A stretch of DNA of 64,000 nt from Climacteris rufus. Taxonomy: Eukaryota > Chordata > Aves > Passeriformes > Climacteridae. The position numbers were made by a program, and so were the translations under genes. How positions within the stretch are numbered: the first letter of the stretch is position 1; the number at the start of each line of letters is the position of its first letter. The notes beneath the pieces were generated by a model. It did no database searches. It worked only from the letters and a program-made list of their open reading frames with translations, and was not told the origin of the DNA. The stretch covers positions 63,644 to 127,643 of the forward strand of contig VZRZ01000229.1 in NCBI GenBank assembly GCA_013398175.1, in the 5' to 3' direction. This document shows positions 1 to 11,975 of this stretch, in pieces.

Positions 1-1560
1 GTGAAGAACATCTGAACAAATAAAAGTGTGTTTAGAAGAGTTCTGGGAGCTTTCCAAGCAGAGTGCTGATGGTAAATAAGCCCCATTAAGGGGGTGCTGA
101 GAGACTGAGAAGGCAGAAAGCAGAGGGATAAAGGGAGATTCTGCCACGTTGAATGGGGGCCACTCTGAGGAGAGTTGCCAAAACTGCATTTTAGACACTA
201 TAAATGACCACTCCTTGGAGAAATGAACCAAAAAACAACAAAAGGAGAAATAACATTACCAGTTCAGAGAGTTTCTTTGGGAAGGCCACTCAGCAAAAAA
301 TAACCATGACCTCCCCATATCAAACATTCTTTTAGGACCAAACCAATTCACAACAGTAATACTTAACTTCAAAGAGAAAGTGAGGAATGCTATTAAAAAG
401 AAATTTAAAAGAGTAATCAAAAAGGTTAAATGCTTGAGGCAGCATGAAGATTGTTTAAAGATGCTATATTAGAGTCTCAGAGAAAGTGTACCTATCAAAA
501 TAAAGACATTTTAAATCATCAAAAAACTCACCATAGTTACAAGGTGCATTAAATGAAAATATTAAAGCAAACAGCCTTCAAAAACTGGAAGTCAGCGATT
601 TTCCAATTATTAACCAGGGAATAACCTATCATTTAATATTGAACATAGTAGCAGAGGAATGGAAAGTATTAAATGTGAACCTTTTAAAGAGCTCCTGGAA
701 AACTACAAACCAGCCAGTCTTATTTCCATACTGAACAAACTGGTAGAAGCAAATAGAAGGTAAAATGATTAGATGCATAAATAACTATAATCATCATGCT
801 GAACACTCAGCATGTTTTTATGGAAGGAAGCCATGCCTCAAAAGCCTCTTGCAGACCTTTGAAGGAGCGAGCACGTGGATGTGTGTGCTTTGCTTGATGT
901 ATCAAACTTGAGTTTTCAAAGAGATTTTGTCGTGGTCATTCAGCAAAGACCATTTTTGTTGTTAGAAGAATTAAGTGATCATGGAGTACATACAAAGGAA
1001 GATCCTCTTGAAAAATAGCAGCTGGTTAAAGATACAAACACTAGCAATAGTTTTAATTTACCTACTGGAAACTCATAACTTTTGCACTGGGATCAATGCT
1101 TTTTAACATATTGAGGAAAACCCTAAAAAAGTTGTACAAACCGTTCATGTCAGAGCTCCTGACAAAATTATTGTGGATTAAAACAAAACTGGATAATCAG
1201 AAGCTGAAAGGGGATCTTATGGTATGGGGGGAATATGTGACAAAATTATGGACAATTAAATGTCAATAAATTCAAATGCTGGATACAAGAATTGACTGAA
1301 AAGCCCACGATACTTCAGCTGGAGAAGAGATGATTTACATGAGGGATTATAATGGAGGAGGACAAAATCATGGATGCAGTCAAGAAAGTAAATAGGAAAC
1401 AGTGATTTTCTGTGCCCAGGTTGTGGGAATTTGGGGACATCAAATATAATTATCTAGCAGTAGGTCTGCTGTAAACACCACAGATCACTTCTTCACAAAA
1501 AACATAAATTAAGCTCCATAGCCCATTGCCAGAGGGTATCATGGAGGCCTGACATGGTGG
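1..1560 (+). repeat. Ancient CR1/L3-type LINE, copy 1 (ORF2 and 3' part, decayed)
   Basis: Non-LTR retrotransposon remnant in sense on the plus strand. Recognisable landmarks follow the consensus order of sauropsid CR1/L3 elements: the ORF2 stretch upstream of reverse transcriptase (about 390-600), an RT segment reading like ENYKPASLISILNKLVE (about 690-750), the stretch corresponding to the catalytic region (about 860-1010), the S-V-L-G-P-V-L-F-N-I-like segment (about 1088-1115), and the 3' end reading 'cttcacaaaaaacataaatt' and 'ccagagggtatcatggaggc' (about 1490-1550). Every part is interrupted by stops and indels, so it is long dead. Insertion predates the recent CR1 copies. Confidence 0.72.
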
Positions 1561-1607
1561 GAAAGAGTCTCCTATGGCAAACTGAACATAGAGAAGCACG
1601 AGCAACA

Positions 1608-1654
1608 TAAAATCCCAGAGGTCTGAAACCTAAAATCCCAGAGGTCCTGAAACC
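1608..1654. repeat. Tandem duplication, about 23-bp unit, 2 copies
   Basis: The unit taaaatcccagaggtctgaa plus acc occurs twice in a row, the second copy with one inserted base. It lies in the junction between the two LINE copies. Confidence 0.85.
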
Positions 1655-1699
1655 TCTGGTCCTTGCACACACCACTGCTGAACTGCAGAACCAGCTGCT

Positions 1700-3810
1700 T
1701 TTCATTCATTTTGCCAGAGTTTGATGAGCTGAGACCTCCAGTCTCTGAGGTGACAAAATCAACACCAGAGGAGAAGGTGCAGCTTGAAGCTACAGCACTG
1801 AAGAGGACACTGGTAGCTTGAGGGTTCAGCATGTGCTCACAGGGAGATGGAAAGAGAGGGAAAGGAGAGGGAGAACAGTGTTCAAGGGGATCTGGTGGAA
1901 GGAGAATAAAAGTATTGCCAGGGCACCAAATTCACAGAAATATCAGAGCAGGCTGTCCCAGGGAGCCGCACTGTTTGTGAAGGATAATATGATGTGCAAC
2001 AGTGTGAAAATACTGTGGGAAAGATCTGCAGGTGGAAAAAAAATCAAATAGAAAAAGAAAAGCAAATAGAGTCTAGTAATAAAAATATAATACAAGAACA
2101 GTTGTCCTGACCCTCTGATCAGAGCTGTGATGGTGAACAGACAATGTTAACTGAGATCACAGAGGCTACAAAATTAGGAACAGGCAGTAATAGTGGGAAA
2201 TTTCAACCACACATACACATACAGGTTAAGGCTTTACTGGGATGAAACATGGAGAAAAACCTTTTGGAAGCAATAAATGATTACATGCCAGAATTAACTA
2301 GGCTAAATTGTTTGACCCACAAGAAAAGATGCGATTCAGGATGTGGTCTGGAATGGTGCATGAGACTTGGTTCCAGAGGCAGAAGTGGAGGAACCCGTTT
2401 GTAAGAATGATCACAACACAATTTTAACTCTTTAGTGGCAGAGAGCAAACTAAATAAATGCAACAGGTGGAGATGCAATTTCCAGGAAGGTAACTATGTA
2501 AAAATGCAGCAGTTGGTCAAAAAGGGTTGAAAAGGAGCAGACCAAAAATCCCCAGGATGACTGTGGCTGGTGGGTTGTTCACAAATGCTGTACTGGCAGT
2601 CAAGGAATCAGTGGGCCCATTTGACACCTGGAGGTCAAAAGGGGGGTGGCAAAGCCAAAGCTGAGAACCTCCATGAACTTCTGCATCCATTGCTGGTGCT
2701 GGTGACACTGAGATGTGTTTCACTGCCGTGTATCAGCACCACCAGAAAGGCCAAGGACTGGGAGGTTTCCAATATGATCCCACCCACAGAGAGGGCTCTG
2801 AATGCAACCCTGAGGCCCACACACCACTGGAGCTGCCCTCTGCCCTGGGGCATGCAGAGTGTGCTGTCAATAAGATTCCTGGTGGCATGGAGCAGCACAG
2901 CCTCTTGGGAAAGGACAACAGGGAAACAGCAAAGACAAGTCCAGCCTCACTGACCTGCTGCAGTTTGGTGAGGGAACACAGTGAACACATGGATAAAGGG
3001 TTCTACACCAAAGTCTTAGGACATGAAGTTGCTATGGGCATGAAGGAAAGGCCTTGTTCTGAACCAAGAGCTGGTGAAAGCATAGGATGCAAAGGGCAGG
3101 CTTTGCTGGTTTGTTTTAGCCTGGGTAAGAGTCAGCAGTGCGGCCCCAGAGACCAGTCCTGGGAAGGGTTTGCATCCTGTGGATACCCTTAGGCATGGAG
3201 GGCTGCAGTGAAATCCCCAGGCTTGCAGACCATCCTCAGTTCCTTCAGGTGGTTGGATACCTCACTGAAGGTGAGCGAATCCTGAAGGACCTCACAGAAC
3301 TCAGCAAGTGGACAAATGGGTGGCAGATGAACTTCAGTGTAGGAAAATGTGGTGCATCCATAGGGAAAAAGGATCTGTAAGATGCTGAACCTGGAGCAGC
3401 TCAGGAAGGAGCTCAGAATCATCATCATCAGTTCTCTGACATCATCAGCTCGGAGTCCAATGGCACCTAAAACATGCAGTGAGTGTTGGCCCCTGCCAGC
3501 AAGGGCCACAATAACAAAACTTTTGCCCTTGTCCGACACCTTGGTGCAGCCTATCAGGGGGGCCAAGTGCAGTTCTGATCTCTGCATCTCAAGAAGGATT
3601 TAGTGAGGTCAGAGAGGGTGCAAAGAAACAGAATTTAAAAGGCTGAGGCAATGCTGAGGGATTTAGTTCTTGGAGGTCCTCTGAAATAAAGGTATTTGCT
3701 TTCCCTCCCCTCTTAACTTGGCTTCATTTTTTATTTTAGCCAGTTTTAGGCATCAGAGGGATGCAGCAGCCACTGTATGAGGAGGGACTGAAAAGTCCAA
3801 GGTCTTAACT
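1700..3810 (+). repeat. Ancient CR1/L3-type LINE, copy 2 (endonuclease to 3' region, decayed)
   Basis: A second, independent LINE remnant lies directly downstream of copy 1 in the same orientation. Landmarks in consensus order: the endonuclease region (cagggagccgcactgtttgt at about 1959, and a gtgggaaatttcaac block at about 2194), the ORF2 middle with TCAGTGGGCCCATTTGACAC at about 2608, the RT region (ggataaagggttctacacca at about 2991; agagaccagtcctgggaagg at about 3148), and the segment after the catalytic core that translates as LTELSKWTNGWQMNFSVGKC at about 3290-3350. The 3' part is present only in pieces (about 3770-3805). Stops and indels occur throughout. Copy 2 begins upstream in the element relative to where copy 1 ends, so this is not one continuous element. 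Confidence 0.7.
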
Positions 3811-4006
3811 TCAGGTAAGAAAGAAAAGGGCAGGGAGGGTGGATAAGATGTTGACTTGGGAAACTGTGAAAGCACTGACTGAGGTGAATGCAGGGCAGCT
3901 GTTGAACCAACACACAGCACTGGGAGTTACATGATTCCCTGTTTTGGTGAGGAATATTTCCTCAGTGTCACCAGTCTCTGACACAGCAGTTGCTGTATTT
4001 TCTTAC

Positions 4007-4131
4007 CTGTATGTACCAGCAAGAACTTGGTCACAATCAACCAGGACAAACTTCTCCAGGACCTGGCCTGCAAATTTCTTGCCTGCTTTGCTGTAGTACG
4101 TGTCTCCACTCAGGCATCTTATGCGCATGTT
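4007..4131 (-). CDS. FAM83C: FAM83C coding exon 3 (DUF1669, HKD-like segment)
   Basis: This 125-base exon encodes residues 242-282 plus two bases of the next codon, reading NMRIRCLSGDTYYSKAGKKF and then AGQVLEKFVLVDCDQVLAGTY. The segment LEKFVLVDCD sits where phospholipases D have the HxK...D motif. The histidine is absent, as expected for the FAM83 pseudo-enzyme, and the aspartate in LVDC is near a residue class linked to CK1 binding in other FAM83 proteins (family knowledge; exact equivalence is inferred). The acceptor is TTTCAG|AACATG and the donor CATACAG|GTAAGA. It should splice in phase 2 to a final exon starting within Ser-Phe-Thr-Trp, which lies outside the window. It does not appear as an intact open frame with its own start, so it was found by translating the splice-bounded interval. 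Confidence 0.93.
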
Positions 4132-5060
4132 CTGAAACCAAAGCAAGCAGAGTTGGTGAGGGGCCATGTACTGAACTAACCTGAGATGTTCCCTTGTGCA
4201 TCACTGCTGGACTCCCTCAAGCTTGTGCTCTGCTCCAAGAGGTAGAATTCAGCAAGGCATGAAGTATTTCTTGGCTTCTACATATGAAATGTTTGGTCAC
4301 ACTGCCTGCTTCTGCAAGATAAAACTATTGGCAAAAATTAACAAGCTGCACTCAGGTGCAAATTCTAGTTTGAAAAAAACTTGGGAGAACCCTGTGGGCC
4401 TACAGGTGATTTCTGAAGTATGTAAAACTATCCAGTTTCTTCCAGATTATTAATAATATTCAACTCCCCACACTAGCTGATGACTCTGCATTGAACTAAA
4501 TTGTGATCCATAACAACCAGCTAGTTTCTAATCAATAGAGTGTGCTGTTCTGATCATATACAGTGACAGGCTTAAAACTAAAACACTGCTCAATGAAAAA
4601 AGAGTTACAGAGAGGAATATCTACATTTTAAGGATAGCCTTTTATCAATACATTTTAACATGATATTAACATTTTCAGCTGCTGTACTCTGTTGAAACAG
4701 AGCTGATTCTCCACTGTTTTGAAGCTGCAAACACTTCTCTGATACAACTTTGGCCTGTAAATCCGATTGCCCAGAATAAACTGGGAAATGCGGCTCTTGG
4801 TAGCCTTCAGGAGCCTTTCTCATACCATGAGGTGTTTGCCCATAATAGAAGTTATTTGTGCCTCAGGTGAGGAAGGCAGAAGAGCAGAACAGTCACTGGA
4901 AACAGTTACTGACCTGGTCTGTGTGATACAGTGCCAAACAAAACATCTGGCACGTAAATGAACATCCCTGAGGCTACACCTACGCGGGGCTGCCAGGTCA
5001 TCCCTTCCTGCCCTGCAGGCCAGCTCCCCTGCCAGCTGCAGCACCTCTGCTACAGCAGGA

Positions 5061-5099
5061 GCTCTCACAAGCTCTCACAAGCTCTCACAAGCTGTCACC
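5061..5099. repeat. Minisatellite, 10-bp unit, about 3.8 copies
   Basis: The unit gctctcacaa is repeated three times exactly and a fourth time with two changes. Confidence 0.9.
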
Positions 5100-5539
5100 A
5101 CCAGCGTTTGACAGGGCAGGTCCCTCCGTGGGCAGCTCAGCCCAGATGAAGCCCTAGAGCTGCTGGTTCAGCGTTGGGGCCGCTCTGCCCCAGCAGAGAT
5201 GGGAGCTCAGGGGCCGTGGCAGCCTCCCCTCTGCCACCCAGCAGATTTCTGGCCAGGGACAGGCAATCATTTATGATGCTGCCTCTAATATTGCCCTTTT
5301 TTCTGCTCAGGGGATTTCCTGAGCTTCTTGTGATTTGTCCCAGTGGGAAGCCTGCCATGACCTCTTCTCCGAGTACTGGTCCAGTCTTCTCTGGAGTTCA
5401 TGGAAACTTTCAGCAGGCACAGAGCTAAAGTTTCACAATTTTTGCACTGTGGCTCTCACTTGTTGCTTTCTAATGTCCCAGAACGTGCCCTCATCTGTCA
5501 CCTATGAGAAGGGAGAAGCCTTTTCCCCACAAGGACACT

Positions 5540-5712
5540 TGTGCTTTGGAACAAGTTACCCAGAGAGGCTGTGCAGTCTCCATGCTCAGAGATCTGCAGG
5601 ACGAGACCAGGTAAGGCCCTGACCTCACAGGGGACACTGTTGGAGTGGGAGGCTGGACTTGATGACATTCTAAGGTCCCTGCCAGCTTATGTTAACCTGT
5701 GATCCTCTGAAA
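5540..5712 (+). repeat. CR1 LINE 3' end fragment
   Basis: The 3' tail of a CR1 element in sense on the plus strand. It runs from the 'ggaacaagttacccagagag' segment, through 'gctggacttgatgacattct', to the diverged end 'gtgatcctctga'. It is 5'-truncated, as most CR1 copies are, and noncoding. Confidence 0.8.
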
Positions 5713-6794
5713 TGACACCACAAGTTGCTGATTCAGAATAACATACACTGGATACTTGGGGAGGTGTTCACCTTGTCCTGTGGCCAGTCAACACAGGGAT
5801 TTTTTCTTCCAGTGCTGAGGTTTTAGTAATACTAGTTCTCACTGGGAGGAGCTTCCTCCCCTGGTCCCCTTCCTGGGGAAATTAAAACCACTTCAGGTAA
5901 GGAATGTCCCATAAATTTGTCACCACAGAATTTCTTCACTCCCTTTATGCTTTGCAAGGCTGAGTGAGTTTGTGAAATCTGGTTTGTTTTTATCATCCTC
6001 TTCTTCCTCCTGTCAATCCAGGCCCTGAATTATCCCAACAAGATGAGAATGCTGCAGTCTCACAGGAAGGACAGACTGCTAGGTACTACTCTTGCTCCTT
6101 CCAGACAGTAGGTCCAGCTTCAGCAGATGGATGTTTGAAAACTCCAAGTTAAGGTTTCTGCTGTCACTGCTGCCAGTGCTTGACATGGGATTTTCTGATG
6201 CTCAGCACTGGAATTTGCCACCAGCAGACTTACATATTGTTTTCAGAAATAAGATACTGGAGGGGCAATTACCCCAAATTCCCCATTCAACCCCAAATTG
6301 TCACCAATTATTCCAAATGGAGATTTACCACCACATCCTGTCACAACTTAGAGGCAGGAATAAAATATGTACCCTCATTCCACTCAGATGTGTATCCAGC
6401 CTGTAGGTAATGGACTGCTTAGGTGCATCAGCACAAGAGACACTTCACATGGAGAGCTGCTAATGAGTCATGGAATGAGGAGGCAACTGTTAATTACCCA
6501 TTCAAGCACAAGGTATGACATCAGGCCTAACAAAGAGATGTAGGCATCTCCATGGATATAAACTCATTCTAATTTTAACTAAAGAAAAAAGTCCACCTCT
6601 TGGATAAGAAGCAATAAAATAAATTTTGGAGAGATGGAATTCATCTGGCTCCACCAGGTCACTTCTGTGAGGCAGCTGTTTATGAAAGCAAACATGCTCC
6701 AGCATGGAACAGTTTTCCCTAACAGCTGCCCTCTCAAGGGGCACGGTGAAATGGGTCTGGCTTGTAAGAAACAAGAAAGGACAGAGCTTCACCA

Positions 6795-6950
6795 GCCCTA
6801 TGGAAGAATCACAGAATCATTCAGGTTGGAAAAGACATTCAAGGTCATTGAGTCCAACCTTTGATCAACCATCATCTTGTCAACTACACCAGAGCACTGA
6901 GTGCTTCTCTAAAGAAGCTCTCTAACGTTTGTGTAGACAGGTTTAAAATG
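6795..6950 (-). repeat. CR1 LINE 3' end fragment
   Basis: On the plus strand it starts with the antisense CR1 tail 'aatcacagaatcattcaggt', then 'tggaaaagacattcaaggtc' and 'attgagtccaac'. The element is therefore on the minus strand, the same orientation as FAM83C. Confidence 0.85.
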
Positions 6951-8040
6951 AGGGAAAATTAAGACATTTATAACTGCATTTATTTGCAATATGCTGTAAA
7001 ACATTATTTTTGCTTTTCCCCTAGCTTGTTTTTTTAGTTAGGAATGCTTTTGAGCCAACTGGAAAGTTTCCAAGTGTTCCCCACCAAAATGAAGGGAAAA
7101 ACCTATGAAACTGGTGGCTGGAGTAGTCAGTGCTCCAGGAAATCCTGGGCACCCAGGGAAGGAGCACAGCCAGTACTGCTGGCCTTGCAGGACTAACAAA
7201 TGACAACAAAAAACCAATTTCCATTGATAGGTGGTAGCCAGAAATGGGGAGCAGCAAGATACTGGGGTGCACCTCGGGGGCTCCAAGTTCCCAAGAGAGC
7301 CTGTGGCACTGACACATTCATTTTTACTGTTTTTCTTCTCTGGGTACCACACACTGGGTGAAGGGCACCCCCTGAGCAGGAATCATTTTTTTTCACAAAT
7401 CCCTCATGGACCCACAATTGAATCTCAAAGCCTAAAAGCAGACCTTAATGTGAGATTTTTAACCTGTGGGTGCAGCAGAAGGAAGTGGTGGGGTTTGCAG
7501 GAGGACATCTGAGGGGACTTGCTGCTTCCCTTCCCCTCCCAGCTACTGTCCTGCAGCACCCCTGGCCAGAATTTAAATCCCTGAGCTCAGGGATCTGAAC
7601 TACGAGCAGCTTAAGTCTTGCAATTCTATGTCTTACAGCAGGGGCTGTGTCATCTCCCCCCATGTCCAGATGATACAGATCCACATAAACTAAATTTTTT
7701 GGTCTCCCTCTGCATCTCTGCACCAGCCCAGCAAAGTGTTCAGCAGCTCACTGCATCTCATTGCCATAACTTCATGCTCCCTGCATGAAAAACTGAAATG
7801 AGGACCACAAAACATCAATATGTGGGACTAGGAGGCTCCTCCACACCTTCCTCTGTGCATCCAGACAGATCTCAGTTTCCCAGAGCAAACAGCCATGGCC
7901 TGGGACAGTGAGAGAAGGGATAGGTTGTAGGAGAAGGGATGAGTCCTAGGGACCAGGTAGAGGGAACAGAACAGAGGGTACATCATTTTTATCAATTCCA
8001 AGACCTGTTTATCATATCCAGTGTGTGACTGAAAACTTAC

Positions 8041-8208
8041 TGGGAAGCTGTCCTGAGTAAGAGCCATTTTATTGCACATTTCCACAAAATGCTTCAAGTA
8101 TTCTTCATCCAGGATCAGGTAAACGGGGATGTGCCGTCTGCTTGAGGCCTCCAGGAGGTCACACAGAATTTCCATGTCTGTAAACAGATCCATCACAATT
8201 GCTATCAC
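8041..8208 (-). CDS. FAM83C: FAM83C coding exon 2 (DUF1669 core)
   Basis: This exon encodes 56 residues (186-241), beginning V-I-A-I-V-M-D-L-F-T-D-M-E. It includes LLEASSRRHIPVYLILDE and HFVEMCNKM, the most recognisable block of the FAM83 DUF1669 domain. In true phospholipases D this half of the fold would supply part of the active site; FAM83 proteins are regarded as catalytically dead scaffolds. The acceptor is GGCCAG|GTGATAGC and the donor TTCCCA|GTAAGT, both good matches to consensus, with phase 0 at each end. It joins exon 1 as ...RART-VIAIV and exon 3 as ...DSFP-NMRIR without shifting frame. No stop or frameshift is present. The open frame continues past the donor only as a chance readthrough. 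Confidence 0.95.
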
Positions 8209-8972
8209 CTGGCCAGAAGAAAAGAGGTGTAGGGGGGGAAAAACACAAGAGACTGTTGAAATCTCATGTCCAAGTGAATTTTGCTTTAAACTATGAGTTA
8301 AGTATTCAAACCTCCTGAGTTACTGAGCATCTGTGGCCACCTGAGAGGAGATGATTCTGGACCTTTGTGTTTCATGGCCCTTACCCCACCATGGCAGCTA
8401 AAATCAAATTTTAGTGACTATGAAGACAATCTCCATCCAGGTACCTCCTGTCTCATCTCTTATTCACAGAAAGGAATAGCTGAAAGTGTAACACATGCAC
8501 AAACTCTGAATGTCAATGGTGCAACAAGTATGTGTTGCCTTAAGAAAATATGCCAGGAATAAAGCATGTAAACAAGAGATGAGACTGAGCAAAATCATTG
8601 TTCAATCAGCAAGAGTGACTCTACCTGACTGGCAGATAAATATGAAAAAGTGCAGGTTTTTTCAGGACACACTGCTGGGTGAGGGAGAAGGTATCCTGAT
8701 TAAGTATGTGCAAGTCCTTGTTCCAAGATTACATCCAAGGGGGGCCTAGACAAATTCAGACAGTAAAATGTGTGGAAAGGATCCCTTCCCTTTCCCTGCT
8801 GGCAGAACTCCTGCTCATGCAGCCTGGGATGCAAGTGATGGGCATGAAACCTGACAGGAGGAAGAAGGGTAACACTAAGATTATTAAGAAATAAAAATAA
8901 AAATATATGTATCTCAATGAAGTGGAGATAAGGTCTCCAAGTAAGGGGTTTTAAAAAGGAAAATAATTTTTA

Positions 8973-8991
8973 AAAGAACTGCCAGTTCTTT
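8973..8991. promoter_or_regulatory. Perfect 19-bp palindrome, steroid-receptor-like
   Basis: AAAGAACTG-C-CAGTTCTTT has 9-bp arms around one central base. The inner 15 bases match the spacing of a glucocorticoid/androgen receptor element (AGAACAnnnTGTTCT) except at the two symmetric innermost half-site bases (T/A instead of A/T). Whether it binds anything is unknown; chance occurrence in AT-rich DNA is possible. Confidence 0.25.
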
Positions 8992-11921
8992 AAAGAATGA
9001 GGTTGAAAAAGGCCATGCAACTCATCCTCCTGTGGAGATGGAATGGGAGGCAGCAGACTATCATGGCTACATGAATTCTCCAAAACCTGGAATGAAAATA
9101 CAGAAAACAGGAGGTAGGTCATGACAAGCAGCTACTACAAGTGAGCTGACCCAGAACTAGAAAATTCAAAGTACAGTACGACCTGCAATAAGAACATCAA
9201 GGGAAATCAGCCATAAATAGAGGCAGAAGTGATGGGAGACCCTGTTGCTCTGTTCCTCATGGAGTGAAGTTGCCAGCAGACAACATCAGGGGGCCATTAT
9301 TTGGATGAGGAAGTGGCTGTTGGATCCATTTGTTGGCTGTCACTGTTAGTGATGGGGATAAGGGGGACACCTTGGAGAAGGAACGAACAGGCAGGATGAT
9401 TTGTCACTGCACCTGAGGGTGCAGAGCAACCTGGGGACTCAGACCTTGAACCACCAGCAGTTAACACTGAGAACTCATGGAAGATGGGAACACAATGAGG
9501 GATGGAAAAAGGTAGAGAAGGATTTCCCATCAGGCAAACTTCATTTCAAAAGCTGAAAAAATAATCAAACTACTGCTCAAGCACTTTAGTCCCAGTCTTT
9601 ACCATACCATAGTGAATAAGGTAAGTGCTTGTAAGGTGGATGAATAACCCTGATTTGAGTTTCTGCACCTACCAGAGAATGCCCAAATAAAGATGACTCA
9701 AAACCCACTGAGTTTGGGAGTGGAGCTCCAATAGCTTATTCTGCTTCTCAGTGTTCATGCCCTGCACCACACCTGGCACACAAAATGCATGACAGAGTCT
9801 GTGCTGCTGCCATCGTGCCCCCCATGAGGAGGGAGCTGTTTTCCAACACCTCCTCTGCCTGTGTTATGTGCATGGCCACAAATGCAACTCTCCATAGCCC
9901 AAATCACTCTGTGGATCTCACCCTGCAGGGTGAGCCTTCCTCTGCCCCCGCTGCTCAGCTGCTCCTCTTCAAACCAAGAGCTAAATGCAGAGGATGGCAG
10001 TGAGCTCAGCTTTTACATGTGCAGTGGTTCAAGCTTTAAATAGGAACAAGGCAAATTGCAATCATGGCATGGTCTGATCAGGAATAGCTTCAGAAAAGAG
10101 TAGAGGAGCTCCAAGTATAACTCTCCTTGGATTTGTGCTCCAGATTGCCCACTGCCCAGTAGCTCTTCTGCTCTGTTTTCATTAATAAACTGCCTCTTTC
10201 CAGGCTCACACTCATGGCCTCAGTGCTGCCACAGGCAGAGCAGGGCCTGTGGGCTTCCCCCTGCTCTCCAGCCCAGTCTTTCTGCTTGAGGAGCTGGCTC
10301 CTCTCAGCCTGTCCACACCGTGGGGACACCCTCTGCACAGAGCCATGGCAGAGAGGACATCAGTGCCAGAAGGCTGATTCCTGCTCCCTTGGCATTGAGC
10401 CCTTTTGCAGATGGACAAGATTTCATGGCTCTGTTTTGTCCCCAAAAACCATCTCTGTGATGATGGCCAACACACAGTCATTGGTCCTCAACATCTTGCA
10501 GAAGACTCCAGGCCCAGCCCACCACAGCAGGGTTTGGAGAAGAACCTTCCCAGAGGCTGGTGAGATCCCACACATCCACGTGGGACACAAGGCAGTTGTC
10601 AAGAGCTAGAAATCATTCCTGCTGTCCAGACCAAAACCACATCTCCACCCTCTCACCCTGGCCCTGGGAGATAGAGGCTGCAGAACCTGACTCCGAAGGG
10701 CACCTCTTTTGTAGCCCTTGCCAGTGTTGTCTTCTGAAAAACCTTACAAGGGTTTGGCAAATTTGTCCCCTCCTGCAACGAGCCCATCTGTCATGGAGAG
10801 CAGAGTCAGCCCTGGAAGAGCTCTGCAAGCAGTGAGAAGCATCTTCAACTTCCCAAATTAATATTGCTGCTGGGCTATCAGCACCATGTACCATTGAGGC
10901 CCACAGTAGAAAAGGACTTTGCAACATCTCCCCACACTGCCCTCCAGCCAAAGGCCAAGGGTAACTTAGCCACATTTCTTTGATGGGTCACACATCCTCT
11001 GATGATGAAGCATCGAGAAAAATCTACAGCCCAGACTTTGTGTAAAGCCTCAGGCAGTCCCTTGCAGCCAGACTTTGCCTCACAATATTGGAGCTCATCT
11101 CAAGCTTAGGTTTGAGGCAGGCTTCATCCCAGGGACAATCTAAACTCTGCTTGGGAGGTCAGTGTGATGGAGTCAAGGAAGACCCATGCTCATTTTTCCC
11201 CAGATCCCACATGCTCAGGGCACTGCCTGCACCCGGGGTGCACAAGAGCTCCACAGCACCTTGCTTTCTTCTACCTGTGCTTGCAGGCTTAGGCAGGGCT
11301 GGCAGGCACAGTTCAAGGCTGACACTTGCCCAGAGCTGGCACTGCCAGGCCTGAGCTCTCACTGGGAGAGGGCTGGGGCTGAGCAGGCAGCAGCCCATGG
11401 CACGGAGTCCCCCGTGGCACCCAGTGCCCAGGCTGGATGCGGGTGGCTCACAAGGAGCCCTGCACCTCCTGGCAGCCTCATGGCAGGGCTGCGGCATCAG
11501 CGGGAGCCCCAGGCAGCAGGGCCAGCTTGTGCAAGCTGGGTGGAGCCCTGATAGTCCCACTCCTGCTTCCCACAGCGGGCCTTTGCTTGGCATGGGGAGG
11601 TGGAACAGGCTGGGGCTCTGCTCACACCTTCCTCGCCAGGGGCTCCTGGTGTGCAACACGGCCGATGCCCTGGGTGTGCAGCCGTGGGGACAGAGGGGAG
11701 GCTGTGCCCTCCCTGCTGGGGGAGATGCAGGTGCCCATGTGGGGCTGCTCCTTCTAACTGTGGGTATCCAGAAGGGCACTCAGATCAGCACAGCCTTTCA
11801 GAAAACAAAGCAGGCAGCTCTTACAATAACATCAGCTCAGCCCCAAAGCCAAGATGCTTTGGGGAAGAAGATCCTGAAGTTTTTTCCCCGAAACCTCCTA
11901 AGAACATGTGGTTATCCAAAA

Positions 11922-11975
11922 AAAAAAAAACCAACAAAAAAACAAAAAAACCACAAACCCACCAACAAAGGTGAG
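11922..11975. repeat. A-rich low-complexity tract
   Basis: Runs of A broken by C and CC (about 13 A, then ccaac, 7 A, c, 7 A, then CA-rich). It could be the tail of a lost retroelement or simple sequence; no element body was recognised beside it. Confidence 0.8.

Larger units (their letters stand above)
1..4006 (-). other. FAM83C: FAM83C intron 3 (partial)
   Basis: Bounded on the right by the exon 3 donor; the left end is off the window. Almost the whole interval to about 3810 is old CR1/L3-type LINE sequence in two copies (listed separately). The short open frames between 1493 and 3603 are decayed LINE sequence or its antisense. The remaining bases up to the exon show nothing else recognisable. 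Confidence 0.8.
4132..8040 (-). other. FAM83C: FAM83C intron 2
   Basis: A 3909-base intron between exons 3 and 2 with consensus ends. It contains a short 10-bp minisatellite (5061-5099) and two CR1 3' ends (5540-5712 plus strand, 6795-6950 minus strand). The remainder is unique sequence without recognisable genes; its small open frames show no family resemblance. Confidence 0.85.

Noticed and set aside
2570..3603. Several overlapping open frames of 70-160 codons
   Set aside because: They lie inside decayed LINE sequence. The only protein resemblance is to broken reverse transcriptase.
11159..11779. Minus-strand open frame of 206 codons
   Set aside because: It lies in GC-rich intron sequence, is rich in Pro, Ala, Ser and Cys, and overlaps another long frame on the opposite strand. 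No domain or motif was recognised.
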